NCBI GenBank assembly: GCA_963793645.1
Contig: CAWCAW010000002.1
Span: 54,617 to 118,616, forward strand
Direction: 5' to 3'
Length of the DNA stretch: 64,000 nucleotides
Source of the DNA: CAWCAW01 sp963793645
GTDB lineage: Bacteria; Actinomycetota; Acidimicrobiia; Acidimicrobiales; UBA8190
Position 1 is the first letter of the stretch, and the number at the start of each line of letters is the position of its first letter. Positions 15,607 through 24,480 of the stretch are shown here, in pieces. A program made the position numbers and the translations under genes. The notes beneath the pieces were generated by a model. That model did no database searches, was not told the DNA's origin, and worked only from the letters and a program-made list of their open reading frames with translations.

Positions 15607-16809
15607 ATGCCCGACGCCGTCATCGTCGCCACGGGGCGCACCCCCATCGGGCGCGCCAACAAAGGTTCCCTCGTCACCTGCCGGCCTGACGACCTCACCG
15701 CCCTGGTGGTCAAAGAGGTCCTCGCCAAGGTGCCCGAGCTCGATCCCCAACACGTCGAGGACTTGATCGTGGGCTGTGGCCAGCCGGCCGGCGAAGCGGG
15801 CTACAACGTGGCGCGCGTGGCCGCCATCCTGGCCGGGCTCGAAGTGCCCGGGGTGACGGTCAACCGGTACTGCTCGTCCTCCTTGCAGACGATCCGCATG
15901 GCCGCCCACGCCATTCGGGCCGGCGAGGGCGATGTGTTCGTGGCCGCCGGCGTGGAGACGGTGAGCCGCTTTCAGTACGGAGCGTCGGACACCGGCTCTC
16001 ACAACGTGGCCTTTGCCGAGGCCGAAGCGCGCACATCGGCGCGCGAGCCGGCTGTGACCGAGCCGTGGACGCCGATTAAGGGCATGCCTGACGTGTACAT
16101 CTCCATGGGCCAGACGGCCGAGAACGTGGCCGAGGCCGAGCACGTGAGCCGCCAGCGCATGGACGAGTTCGCCGCTCTGAGCCAGAACCGAGCCGTCGAG
16201 TCTCAGCGCAACGGCTTCTTCGAGCGCGAGATCATTCCCGTCACGTTGGCCGACGGCACCGTGGTGACCAAGGACGACGGACCGAGACCCGACACCACGG
16301 TGGATGTGCTCTCGCAACTCAAGCCCGTCTTCCGTCAGGGAGGAACCATCACCGCCGGCAACGCCTGCCCGTTGAACGACGGCGCCGCCGCGGTGGTGGT
16401 CATGTCGGACACCAAGGCCGCCGAGCTCGGCATCACCCCCCTGGCTCGCATCGTGGCCAGCGGTGTCTCCGCCCTCGACCCCGAGATCATGGGCCTCGGC
16501 CCCATCCAAGCGTGCCGCCAGACCCTGGCGCGCGCCGGCATGGCCATCGACGACATCGACCTGGTGGAGATCAATGAGGCGTTTGCCGCACAGGTCATCC
16601 CGTGCGCCGAGAAGCTCGGCATCCCCTGGGACAAACTCAACGTCAAGGGCGGGGCCATCGCCCTCGGCCATCCCTTCGGCATGACGGGGGCCCGCATCAT
16701 GACCACGCTATTGAATGCGCTCGAGGATGAGGACAAGACGTTCGGTCTCGAGTCCATGTGCGTCGGCGGTGGACAGGGCATGGCCATGATCGTCGAACGC
16801 CTGCGCTGA
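15607..16809 (+). CDS. Thiolase (acetyl-CoA acetyltransferase, FadA-type)
   Basis: 400 residues, complete thiolase. The nucleophilic Cys is in NRYCSSSLQTI (about residue 91), with a NEAFAAQ motif, GGAIALGHPFGMTGAR with the catalytic His, and the second Cys in MCVGGGQGMAM near the end. It performs the last step of a beta-oxidation turn, releasing acetyl-CoA. Next to the FadE26/27-type pair it may serve the same side-chain cycle (as FadA5 does elsewhere), but its sequence also resembles general FadA enzymes, so no symbol is given. A GAAGGAG ribosome site precedes ATG 15607. Confidence 0.88.
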   Translation: MPDAVIVATGRTPIGRANKGSLVTCRPDDLTALVVKEVLAKVPELDPQHVEDLIVGCGQPAGEAGYNVARVAAILAGLEVPGVTVNRYCSSSLQTIRMAAHAIRAGEGDVFVAAGVETVSRFQYGASDTGSHNVAFAEAEARTSAREPAVTEPWTPIKGMPDVYISMGQTAENVAEAEHVSRQRMDEFAALSQNRAVESQRNGFFEREIIPVTLADGTVVTKDDGPRPDTTVDVLSQLKPVFRQGGTITAGNACPLNDGAAAVVVMSDTKAAELGITPLARIVASGVSALDPEIMGLGPIQACRQTLARAGMAIDDIDLVEINEAFAAQVIPCAEKLGIPWDKLNVKGGAIALGHPFGMTGARIMTTLLNALEDEDKTFGLESMCVGGGQGMAMIVERLR

Positions 16810-16843
16810 TCAGCCCGCCGCGCGCCCCAACTTCCGGAGGACC

Positions 16844-17536
16844 TCAGGATTCGGGGCGCGGCCCCGTACCGATGGCGAACCCGCACCTCGTGCAATACAC
16901 GACGGTGACGGCGATGGGTGCTTCGTCCTCGACGTCACCGTTGACCATGAGGGACGACAAGCCGAGGTTGTTCTCCAGCCCGTTGCCACAGCGCGGGCAA
17001 AAAGGCGCCTCACCGGCACCCCGTGACGGGGAACGGCCGACGGGCCGTGATGCGAAGGCTGCCTCCACGTACTCACGGGTCCCGGCGCCCGTCGCTGCCC
17101 CGGCACCGCCGATCATCTTGATGACTTCTTCCCGCACGCGCTCGAGGGTGACGCCCACACTCTGCAGGACCTGCGCGCCGACACCTTCACCCTCGCGCAC
17201 CAGTCCCAGGAGCAGGTGCTCGGTGCCGATGTAGTTGTGGCCGAGCTGCAGTGCCTCGCGCAGCGCCAGCTCGAGGGTCTTCTTGGCTCGCGGCGTAAAG
17301 GGCGGTGTTCCGATGTTCGGCTCGTCGCCCGCACCGATGATCTCGGTGACCATCGCCCTGGCCCCGTCGAGGGAGATATCGAGGGCACGAAGGGCCTTGG
17401 CCGCCACCGACTCGTCGTCTTCCAGCAGTCCGAGGAGGATGTGTTCGGTGCCGATGTAGTTGTGCCCCAATCGGCGCGCTTCTTCTTGGGCCACGACCAG
17501 GACCCGGCGCGCCCGGTCCGTAAAGCGTTCGAACAC
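16844..17536 (-). CDS. Stand-alone Clp N-terminal domain protein with zinc ribbon
   Basis: 230 residues. Two Clp_N repeats (residues 1-145) are very close to the start of actinobacterial ClpC, including FERFTDRARR and both HNYIGTEHILLGL/HNYIGTEHLLLGL blocks. The AAA+ modules are absent. Instead a linker leads to a treble-clef/zinc-ribbon-like tail with two CxRC pairs (CPRC and CTRC). It may bind ClpC substrates or adaptors, or act as a decoy or adaptor itself. I chose GTG 17536 because it yields the canonical (M)FERF start; GTG 17545 is an alternative. The longer open frame upstream is not coding. Confidence 0.82.
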   Translation of the reverse strand: MFERFTDRARRVLVVAQEEARRLGHNYIGTEHILLGLLEDDESVAAKALRALDISLDGARAMVTEIIGAGDEPNIGTPPFTPRAKKTLELALREALQLGHNYIGTEHLLLGLVREGEGVGAQVLQSVGVTLERVREEVIKMIGGAGAATGAGTREYVEAAFASRPVGRSPSRGAGEAPFCPRCGNGLENNLGLSSLMVNGDVEDEAPIAVTVVYCTRCGFAIGTGPRPES

Positions 17537-17628
17537 GGTTCTCACTCTATGACCGGTCCACCCGAGCACGCCGTCGGACCGCCGGAGACGGCGAGGCGTA
17601 TCATCCTGCGGTCCGCGATCCGCCGAGG

Positions 17629-19212
17629 ATGGCGGTGACAGCGCAGGGGGATGACACGGTGGAACCCATCTACGACGTGGGCTCAATGTGGGAGCTCGTC
17701 GAGCGCCGGGCGGCGGCCTCACCAGATCGCCGCATGATCGTCGACGAGTCCGACCGCGCCCTGACCTTTGGCGAGTTCCGCCACCGCTGCCTGGTGGTGG
17801 CGGCCGGGTTGCACGACATGGGCATCGGCGCCGGCACCGTCGTGTCGTGGCAGCTCCCCACTCGCATCGAGACGGTGGTGCTGTCCATGGCCCTGGCCCG
17901 CCTGGGTGCCGTGCAGAACCCCATCTTGCACATCTACCGCCAACGCGAAGTGCGCTTCGCGCTGCGCCAGACGGGAGCGTCGTACTTCTTCGTTCCCGGT
18001 GTGTGGAAGGACTTCGACTTCTCGACCATGGCACAGACGATCTGCGACGACCTCGAGCAGCCGCCGGTGGTCGTCACCGCCTACGACAAGCTCGTCGAAG
18101 GTGACCCCGCCACGTTGCCGCCTCCCCCGAAACCCGCCGGTGCCGATCCCGCTACCGACGAAGTGCGCTGGATTTACTACACCTCGGGGACCACTTCGGA
18201 TCCCAAAGGTGTGCGCCATAGCGACGCCACCCTCATCAACGGCGGGCGCGGCCTGGCCATGGCCCTCGACATGAGCGAGGACGATGTGGGGTCGATGGCG
18301 TTTCCCTTCAGCCACATCGCCGGGCCCGATTACCTCGTCATGGTGATAGCCAACGGCTTTGCCACCGTTTTGCTCGAATCGTTCGTACCGGCTCGGGCCG
18401 TTGAAGTGTTCAGTCGCCACGGCGCCACCATGGTGGGCGGCAGCACCGCCTTCTACCAGGCGTATTTGGGCGAGCAGCGCAAGGCGCCGGGGACCAAGAT
18501 CATCCCGTCACTGCGACTGATGACCGGGGGCGGCGCCCCCATGCCGCCGGAGATCTACTACGAAGCGGCTCGCGAGATGGGCGTCAAGGTGGCCCATGGA
18601 TACGGCATGACCGAGATCCCCATGATCTGCATGGGGGCGCCGAACGACACCGACGATCAACTGGCCAACACCGTGGGCAAGCCGGTGTGGGGGGCCGAAC
18701 TGCGCATCGTCACCCTGGGAGGAACCGTCGCCCCGCCGTCGGTGGACGGCGAGGTGCGGGTGCGCGGACCCATGGTGTGCAAGGGCTACACCGACCCCGT
18801 ACTGACCGAGGAGGCCTTCGATGCCGACGGCTTCTTCAAGACCGGCGACGTCGGCCACATCCGTCCTGATGGGCACGTGGTGCTGACGGGGCGGCTGAAG
18901 GACATCATCATCCGCAAGGGCGAGAACATCTCGGCCAAGGAGATCGAGGACCTCCTCTACGCGCACCCCAAGGTGGGCGACGTGGCCGTGATCGGCGTGC
19001 CCGACACCGAACGCGGCGAGATGGTGTGCGCCGTGATCGAGACGGCCGCCGGCGCCGAGCAACTGAGCTTCGCCGAGATGACGGCGTACCTGAAGGAGGC
19101 CGGGTTGATGGCCCAAAAGGTGCCCGAGCGCCTCGAGGTGATCGCTGCGTTGCCCCGCAACGAGACGCTCAACAAGGTGCTCAAGTACAAGCTGCGAGAG
19201 CAGTTCGGCTGA
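17629..19212 (+). CDS. AMP-forming acyl-CoA synthetase
   Basis: 527 residues, complete ANL-superfamily ligase. The P-loop YYTSGTTSDPKGV, the HGYGMTE motif, the FKTGDVGHI aspartate and the C-terminal lysine in NETLNKVLKYKL are all present. It converts a carboxylic acid to its CoA thioester through an acyl-adenylate. It faces away from the Clp-N gene. Several ligases of this region (FadD17/FadD19-type in other species) act on steroid side chains or rings; which one this is cannot be decided here. Confidence 0.85.
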   Translation: MAVTAQGDDTVEPIYDVGSMWELVERRAAASPDRRMIVDESDRALTFGEFRHRCLVVAAGLHDMGIGAGTVVSWQLPTRIETVVLSMALARLGAVQNPILHIYRQREVRFALRQTGASYFFVPGVWKDFDFSTMAQTICDDLEQPPVVVTAYDKLVEGDPATLPPPPKPAGADPATDEVRWIYYTSGTTSDPKGVRHSDATLINGGRGLAMALDMSEDDVGSMAFPFSHIAGPDYLVMVIANGFATVLLESFVPARAVEVFSRHGATMVGGSTAFYQAYLGEQRKAPGTKIIPSLRLMTGGGAPMPPEIYYEAAREMGVKVAHGYGMTEIPMICMGAPNDTDDQLANTVGKPVWGAELRIVTLGGTVAPPSVDGEVRVRGPMVCKGYTDPVLTEEAFDADGFFKTGDVGHIRPDGHVVLTGRLKDIIIRKGENISAKEIEDLLYAHPKVGDVAVIGVPDTERGEMVCAVIETAAGAEQLSFAEMTAYLKEAGLMAQKVPERLEVIAALPRNETLNKVLKYKLREQFG

Positions 19213-19242
19213 TAGCTCCGGCTGGGCGGTGCTTCCGGACGG

Positions 19243-20431
19243 TTAGCGAGTCAAAGAAGCGCCGGCGAGGGCGGCGATCACACCAAGTACGCCGGCGCCG
19301 AGGATGGCGACGACCACGCCCTTGCGCAGCGCCAGCAGCCACAGGGTGGCCACGCCCAACACGGCCAACTGCCACAGATGATCCAGGGCCGTGCCGAGCG
19401 GGATGGCCGAGCCGGCAATGGCACCGACCACGGCGGGCCCGGCACCGGTGAGAAACCACTGCACTGACACGTTGGCGCGTATGCGATCGAAGCGGGGACC
19501 GCCGTAGAGAACGAAGGCAAACGAAGGGGTGAACGCCACCAACGCGGCCAGCAAACCACCGGCGACCCCTCGAGCCGCATACCCGACCACCGCCACGGTC
19601 TGTACCACCGGGCCGGGCGTGACCTGTCCGAGCGCGACGGCGTTAAGGAACTGGGTTCCGGTCATCCAGTGGTAGGAGCTCACGGCATCGTGCTGCATGA
19701 GCGGAACAATCACGAAGCCTCCGCCATAGGAAAGGGCGCCGACCTTCAGGGCCACCCACACCAGCGCGCCGACCCCACCGACAGCGACACCGTGACCGAG
19801 GAGGGCCGCCGGCACGGCGCCGCGGGCCGGCCCTGTTGGCGAAGCGCCGCCGGGCCACGAGCGACGGATGACGATCTCGCTTACACCACACACCACCAGT
19901 ACGACAACGAGGTAGGACCCAATCACCGCCGCGGCGCCGGCACCAGCCAGCGCATAGCTGACCCAGCGGGCGCGTCGGGCACGGCGCGTTCCCATGCGAG
20001 TCACGCTGGCCGGTCCGAGCCTCGACCGCGGCGCCAACCGCCACCGCCGGCACCGCTGCCCCCGCGCCGGCGGCGGCGCCGAGGATCCACTGCGGCGGAT
20101 GCTGGGCCAGGAACACGGCGGACAGGGCCATGATGAGCACGAATCCGGGAACGATGAAGCACAGCCCGCCCACCAGTGCACCGGGCCTTCCTCGCAGGCG
20201 CCACGCGCAGAAGATGGCGAGTTGTGTCGAGGCCGGGCCGGGGAGGAGGTTGGTAGCGGCCACGCCGTCTTCGAACTCGGCCGCGGTGATCCAGTGGCGC
20301 TCGTCGACGCACAAGGTACGCAGCAGGGCGATGTGGGTGGGCGGACCGCCGAAACCGATGCACCCGAGGCGGCCCCACTGTCGAGCAATGGTGAGCAGTG
20401 ATACTTCGGGAGTGAACCGACCTGGCGCCAC
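19243..20431 (-). pseudogene. chrA: ChrA-family chromate transporter, frameshifted
   Basis: Two overlapping frames together make one ChrA protein. From GTG 20431 the first reads RFTPEVSLLTIARQWGRLGC, GFGGPPTHIA and the LLPGPASTQLA motif. The second carries ALVWVALKVGALSYGGGF, ALGQVTPGPVVQTVAVVGY and the final helices to 19243. The switch lies near 20,000-20,010, where one base is gained or lost. The repaired length is about 396 residues, normal for the bidirectional (two-domain) ChrA. It would be a membrane efflux transporter of chromate or a similar anion. The indel may be a sequence error or true inactivation. Confidence 0.75.
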
Positions 20432-20442
20432 GCTGTCGGTGA

Positions 20443-20496
20443 CGGCGGCTAGGCGGTGAGGGGCGGCTAGGCGGTGAGCGGCGGCTAGGCGGTGAT
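20443..20496. repeat. 18-bp tandem triplication spanning an SDR stop codon
   Basis: Three 18-base units (20443-20460, 20461-20478, 20479-20496), each containing GGCGGCTAGGCGGTGA, differ by one base at an edge. On the minus strand the first copy met encodes the end of the SDR, including its TAG stop; the other two repeat that end in the short gap before chrA. Confidence 0.85.
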
Positions 20497-21267
20497 GCCG
20501 CCGTCGACCGACAGCACCGCGCCGGTGGTGAAGGCCGACTCGTCGGAGGCCAAGAAGCAGATGGCCGCCGCGATCTGATCCGGCGTGCAAAAGCCCATGC
20601 GGCTCATGATGCGGTACAGGTGCTTGGGATCGGCCCCTTCGGGGAGCTCGAACTTGGCGATGAGCGGCGTGTCCACGCCACCGGGAGCCACCGTGTTGAC
20701 CCGGATGCCGCGTCCCAGGTACTCGACGGCCAGTGCCTTGGTGAGAAGGACGACCCCACCTTTGGACGCGCTGTAGGCGGCCGAATAGGCCGATCCCATG
20801 AGCCCGGCGTTGGACGACACGTTGACGATGTTCCCGCCTTGGGGATGGAGCATGTGGGGAATGCACGCCTTGCACATGAGAAACGGTCCGGTGAGGTTGA
20901 CGGCGAGGATCCGTTCCCACATGGCCAGGGGCATGTCGACGGTGTGCGCAAAGGTCCCGATCCCGGCCACGTTGGCCAGCACACTGGGTCGACCGATGCG
21001 GCTGACGACGTCGTCGATGGTGTCGTTGACGTTCTTCTCGCTGGTGACGTCACACTGGTAGGCAACGGCCTTGCCCCCCAAGGTCGTGAGGGCCTCGACG
21101 GTCTCCTCCACTCCCTCGAGGGCTACGTCCAAGGCGGCCACATGGGCACCTTCGACAGCCAGGCGGATGGCCGTTGATCGGCCGATGCCGGATGCGGCAC
21201 CGGTGACGACGGCGGTCTTACCCTCGAAGCGGCGGGTATCGGGGACAATCACATCAGGCGGGCTCAC
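20485..21267 (-). CDS. Short-chain dehydrogenase/reductase
   Basis: 260 residues, classical SDR. TGAASGIG cofactor motif near residues 20-27, a NVAG-type motif, the catalytic Ser in IVNVSSNAG, YSASKGG Tyr/Lys and a C-terminal TTGAVLSVDGG. GTG 21267 is used because it overlaps the preceding stop (GTGA) and the Rossmann fold begins soon after; the longer upstream frame runs into that gene. It belongs to a minus-strand run with a ligase, a DABB-like protein and chrA. The substrate is probably a hydroxy/oxo lipid or steroid intermediate, by context only. Confidence 0.82.
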   Translation of the reverse strand: MSPPDVIVPDTRRFEGKTAVVTGAASGIGRSTAIRLAVEGAHVAALDVALEGVEETVEALTTLGGKAVAYQCDVTSEKNVNDTIDDVVSRIGRPSVLANVAGIGTFAHTVDMPLAMWERILAVNLTGPFLMCKACIPHMLHPQGGNIVNVSSNAGLMGSAYSAAYSASKGGVVLLTKALAVEYLGRGIRVNTVAPGGVDTPLIAKFELPEGADPKHLYRIMSRMGFCTPDQIAAAICFLASDESAFTTGAVLSVDGGITA

Positions 21268-22112
21268 GGTGCGCTCTTCTCCCATAGTTGGTCGGTGTAG
21301 GTGTCGGTGCCCGCAATGGTGGGGATGAAGCCCAGCATGGCCACGACCTTGGCTTTGCCGGAGTCTTCCAGTGCGGCGCGGTGGGCGGCCAATACGGCGG
21401 CGGCCCCGGCCGGGTCGCTGTCCAAGAACCACAAGGTGAGCTGGCGCCGATCGTCGGCCTCGCTACGGGGCACGTCGCCGGGGGCGTCGATGAGAAGCGG
21501 CAACGGGTCGGCCGCCACCACCAGGCGAGCGGGCGTGCCGGGCAACAACGAGGCCAGGTGCTCCTCTCGCTGCCACGTCTCGAACTCCGCGGCGTCGAGG
21601 TCATCGCTGCGGTCGGTGAACACCGCCACCAGCCCCGCACTCGGGTGGTCCAGGGCCAACTCGGCCGGCAGGCCGTCAGGGTCGCGACCCTGCTCCCACG
21701 CGTAGCGATACAGGAGGGTGTGGATGTGGTCGCGCTCGTTGAACATGCGCCCGGCGCGGTGCAAGGCCTTCACCTGGTCGACGGCCCAGCGATTCCAGAC
21801 GTCGTGGTAGCCATCGAGCACCCAGTAAAGCGACAGGTACGTCCCGCGCCCTGGCTCGCCGGTAATGGCCGACGGATCCGGCACACGGCTGGCCTTCATG
21901 TCGGCGGTGGCGACAAAGCGCTTTCCGGCGAAGTTATAGGGACCGATCATGCATCCCACGTAGAAGTGATCGCGCTCGTACCAGCGGTTGTACTCGACCT
22001 CGTGGCCGGGCCGGGGCTCGACCAAGGTGAAGAGCATGGATCCGAGCTTTATGGGCTCGGCCCCCGCCACGATGGGGTGTTGGCGGGGGGGCCGCTCACT
22101 GGTCTCGGTCAT
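21264..22112 (-). CDS. Hypothetical protein with two dimeric alpha/beta-barrel-like halves
   Basis: 282 residues; family not firmly recognised. Two similar halves each hold a strand followed by a Trp/Glu/His-rich helix (EYNRWYERDHFY near residue 40, FETWQREEHLASL near 175), as in EthD/DABB ferredoxin-like folds. The first half also shows GKRFVATADMKAS and YLSLYWVLDGY. No cofactor motif is visible. Its stop overlaps the SDR start (GTGA) and it follows the ligase by 52 bases, so it probably acts in the same pathway, perhaps as a small-ligand isomerase, monooxygenase or decarboxylase-like enzyme. Confidence 0.55.
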   Translation of the reverse strand: MTETSERPPRQHPIVAGAEPIKLGSMLFTLVEPRPGHEVEYNRWYERDHFYVGCMIGPYNFAGKRFVATADMKASRVPDPSAITGEPGRGTYLSLYWVLDGYHDVWNRWAVDQVKALHRAGRMFNERDHIHTLLYRYAWEQGRDPDGLPAELALDHPSAGLVAVFTDRSDDLDAAEFETWQREEHLASLLPGTPARLVVAADPLPLLIDAPGDVPRSEADDRRQLTLWFLDSDPAGAAAVLAAHRAALEDSGKAKVVAMLGFIPTIAGTDTYTDQLWEKSAP

Positions 22113-22164
22113 GTGCTCACCTTGCTCTCGTCTTGCTCTCGACTGTTCTCGTCGTTGTCGGTGA

Positions 22165-23832
22165 TCATGGGTGGAGTCCTTCCATGGCGATCAGCACCCG
22201 CCGGTCGACCTTGGACATGGCCGTAAGGGGAAGGGCCTCGATCCAGTAGAGCCGGTCTGGTGCTTTGTAGTCGGCCAGACGGGACGCGCACCATTGCCGC
22301 AGCTCGGCCAGCTCAGCGGGTGTGGCCGCGCCGAGCGAAGTCGGCGCCGACCCGGCCGCCCGGGCCGAGGGCGCCCGAACGGCAAAGGCAGCCCCGATCT
22401 CGCCGAGTACGGGGTCGGCCACGCCCACCACGGCGACGTCGGCTATGTCGGGGTGGGCCCCGAGTACGGCTTCGACCTCGGCGGGGTAGACGTTGTACCC
22501 ACCGCGGATGTACATCTCGGCGACCCGTCCCACCAGGCGCAAGTTGCCGTCGGGGCCGATGAACCCGAGGTCACCGGTGGTGACCCAGCCATCCGCGTCG
22601 ACGACCGCGGCGGTGGCGGTGGTGTCGATGAGCCGTCCGTCGGCCCCGTCGCCGACATAGCCCCGCATGGTGGCCGAGGAACGAAGACGCACCCGGCCCA
22701 CCGCCGCTGGGGTTCCTGGCGCGTCCCCGTCTCCCGATGACGCATCGGCAACGATGTCGAGCTCGACGCCGGTCACGGGCCGGCCGACGGTGGTGGCGAC
22801 GACGTCGTCGGGGTCCTCGGGTCGGGTGCCCGTGCCGAGGGACGTCTCGGTCGACGTGTAGCGCACCACCACCGGGCAACCCAGGCGCGCCCGCATGGCC
22901 CGCACCAACTCGGGGGGCACGCGCGACGCCCCCGTGGCGGCGATACGAAGATGGTCGAAGGTCACCGGGGACGAAGAACGCTCGAGATGAGCGAGGACCA
23001 ACGCCCATTGCGTGGGTACGCCTTGGCCGACGGTGACCCGCTCCTCCTCCAGCAACGAGATGGCACCGGGCGCCGTCCACGGTTGCGGCGTGATGACCGT
23101 CGTCACGCCGTTGGCGATCTCGTCCCACAGGCGCGTCATGTACGCCACATGAGCGAAGGGAAGTGGGGACAGCCGGCGATCACCGCGTTGCGACAGGATG
23201 TCGGTGCCGGCCGCCACGGCGGCCAGATTGCGATGGTCGAACACCGCCCCTTTGGGGACCCCCGTCGAACCACTCGTCCACACGATGGCCACGGGTTCGT
23301 CGTCATGAAGATGCACCGGCGGAGGTGAACGGCGATCGGCCGCCTCGCTCAGCGCGCTGCGCATGACGACGTGACCGGCAGCGTTGACCAGTGGCAGCCC
23401 CGACGCCTGTTCCCCATCGTTCATCAATGCGTCGTCCACGACTGTGACGGTGGGACGGGCCCGGCTGAAGATGGACGCCTTTTCGCGCGGACCCAGGCGG
23501 GCGTTGACGCCGGTGGTGATGGCGCCCAGGCGCAGCGCGCCTTGGTAACACACGGCGTAATCGATGGACGAGGGCATGACGAGACACACCACGTCACCAC
23601 GACCCACGCCGCAATCGGCCAACAAGGCGGCCACGCCGTCGGCGGCGGTGTCCCACTGGGCCAGGGTCAGGCGGCGGCGTCCATCGGTGCCGACGGTCCC
23701 GGGACGACTGGCGCCCGGCACGCCGGCGTCGTCGATCTCGACGTAGGCCTCCACCTCGGGGCTCGCCTCGGCCGCGGCGCGCAGCACGTCAACCACGGTC
23801 GGTCCCCATGCCTGGATCTGACGCGCCGTCAT
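22165..23832 (-). CDS. AMP-forming acyl-CoA synthetase
   Basis: 555 residues. P-loop IVWTSGSTGVPKGAVFDH, a VRYTSTETSLGTG adenine-site motif, VTTGDLGFIGPDGNLRLVGR, the MYIRGGYNVYPAEVE hinge region and the C-terminal lysine in LTAMSKVDRR are all present. It heads a minus-strand run with the DABB-like protein, SDR and ChrA. ATG 23832 (MTARQIQAWG) is taken as the start; the longer open frame crosses the divergent GNAT gene. Substrate undetermined. Confidence 0.85.
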   Translation of the reverse strand: MTARQIQAWGPTVVDVLRAAAEASPEVEAYVEIDDAGVPGASRPGTVGTDGRRRLTLAQWDTAADGVAALLADCGVGRGDVVCLVMPSSIDYAVCYQGALRLGAITTGVNARLGPREKASIFSRARPTVTVVDDALMNDGEQASGLPLVNAAGHVVMRSALSEAADRRSPPPVHLHDDEPVAIVWTSGSTGVPKGAVFDHRNLAAVAAGTDILSQRGDRRLSPLPFAHVAYMTRLWDEIANGVTTVITPQPWTAPGAISLLEEERVTVGQGVPTQWALVLAHLERSSSPVTFDHLRIAATGASRVPPELVRAMRARLGCPVVVRYTSTETSLGTGTRPEDPDDVVATTVGRPVTGVELDIVADASSGDGDAPGTPAAVGRVRLRSSATMRGYVGDGADGRLIDTTATAAVVDADGWVTTGDLGFIGPDGNLRLVGRVAEMYIRGGYNVYPAEVEAVLGAHPDIADVAVVGVADPVLGEIGAAFAVRAPSARAAGSAPTSLGAATPAELAELRQWCASRLADYKAPDRLYWIEALPLTAMSKVDRRVLIAMEGLHP

Positions 23833-23880
23833 AGAGGCGCAGATGGTAACCCTCGGCCCCGGCGCGGTCATGATGGCGCC

Positions 23881-24480
23881 ATGGACATCACCGTGCGCGG
23901 GCTGCGACCCGAGGAGTACCCCCTGGCGGTCGCCGTCTCTTCCCGGTCGCTGCGCGACGACCCCAGCACGGTGGCCATGTACGGCGACGACCCACTCCTG
24001 CGGCTCACGAGTTTGCACGGGTTGTTCCGTGAGCACTTCCGCACCCTTCCCGTGCCGCAGGTGGGTGCGTTCTACGGCGACATGCTCGTCGGCGTCGCCG
24101 CCGTGGCCGCCCCTGGCGGCTGCATCGGGGCCCTCATCGGCGAGCTCGGGGAGGGTGTGCTCTCGTTGGCGCCCGGGCCCGAGGGGCCGGTGCCTTCCCA
24201 CGTGTTCTGGGCGCACTGGGCGGCGCGCGACCTGGCTGTGCCCCACTGGCATCTCGGCCCGGTGGGTGTGGAGCCCGGCTATCAAGGGTCAGGCGTGGGC
24301 AGCGCCATGCTGCGCGCCTTGTGCGCCACCTACGACCGCGACAACCAGATTGCCTGGCTCGAGACCGACAAGGAGCGCAACGTGCGCTTCTACTCGGCGG
24401 CCGGGTTCGAGGTGGTCGAGCACACCACCGTCTTGAACGTGCCGGTGTGGTTCATGCGTCGCGATCCCGCTACAGCGTGA
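23881..24480 (+). CDS. GNAT-family N-acetyltransferase
   Basis: 199 residues. Acetyl-CoA motif GYQGSGVGSAMLRAL and the terminal RFYSAAGFEVVEH segment define a GNAT fold. It is divergent from the ligase with a 48-base gap, and its last 11 bases overlap the end of the convergent alcohol dehydrogenase gene. The acceptor is unknown. Confidence 0.78.
   Translation: MDITVRGLRPEEYPLAVAVSSRSLRDDPSTVAMYGDDPLLRLTSLHGLFREHFRTLPVPQVGAFYGDMLVGVAAVAAPGGCIGALIGELGEGVLSLAPGPEGPVPSHVFWAHWAARDLAVPHWHLGPVGVEPGYQGSGVGSAMLRALCATYDRDNQIAWLETDKERNVRFYSAAGFEVVEHTTVLNVPVWFMRRDPATA

Noticed and set aside
17531..17541. GAAC-ACG-GTTC dyad at the Clp-N gene start, considered as a KstR box
   Set aside because: The half-sites are 3 bases apart instead of 2 and the outer bases do not fit; it also lies in or at the start of a coding region.
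20443..20496. Short regular repeats considered as a CRISPR array
   Set aside because: Units are directly adjacent without spacers and derive from a gene end; no cas genes nearby. No CRISPR array was seen in the window.
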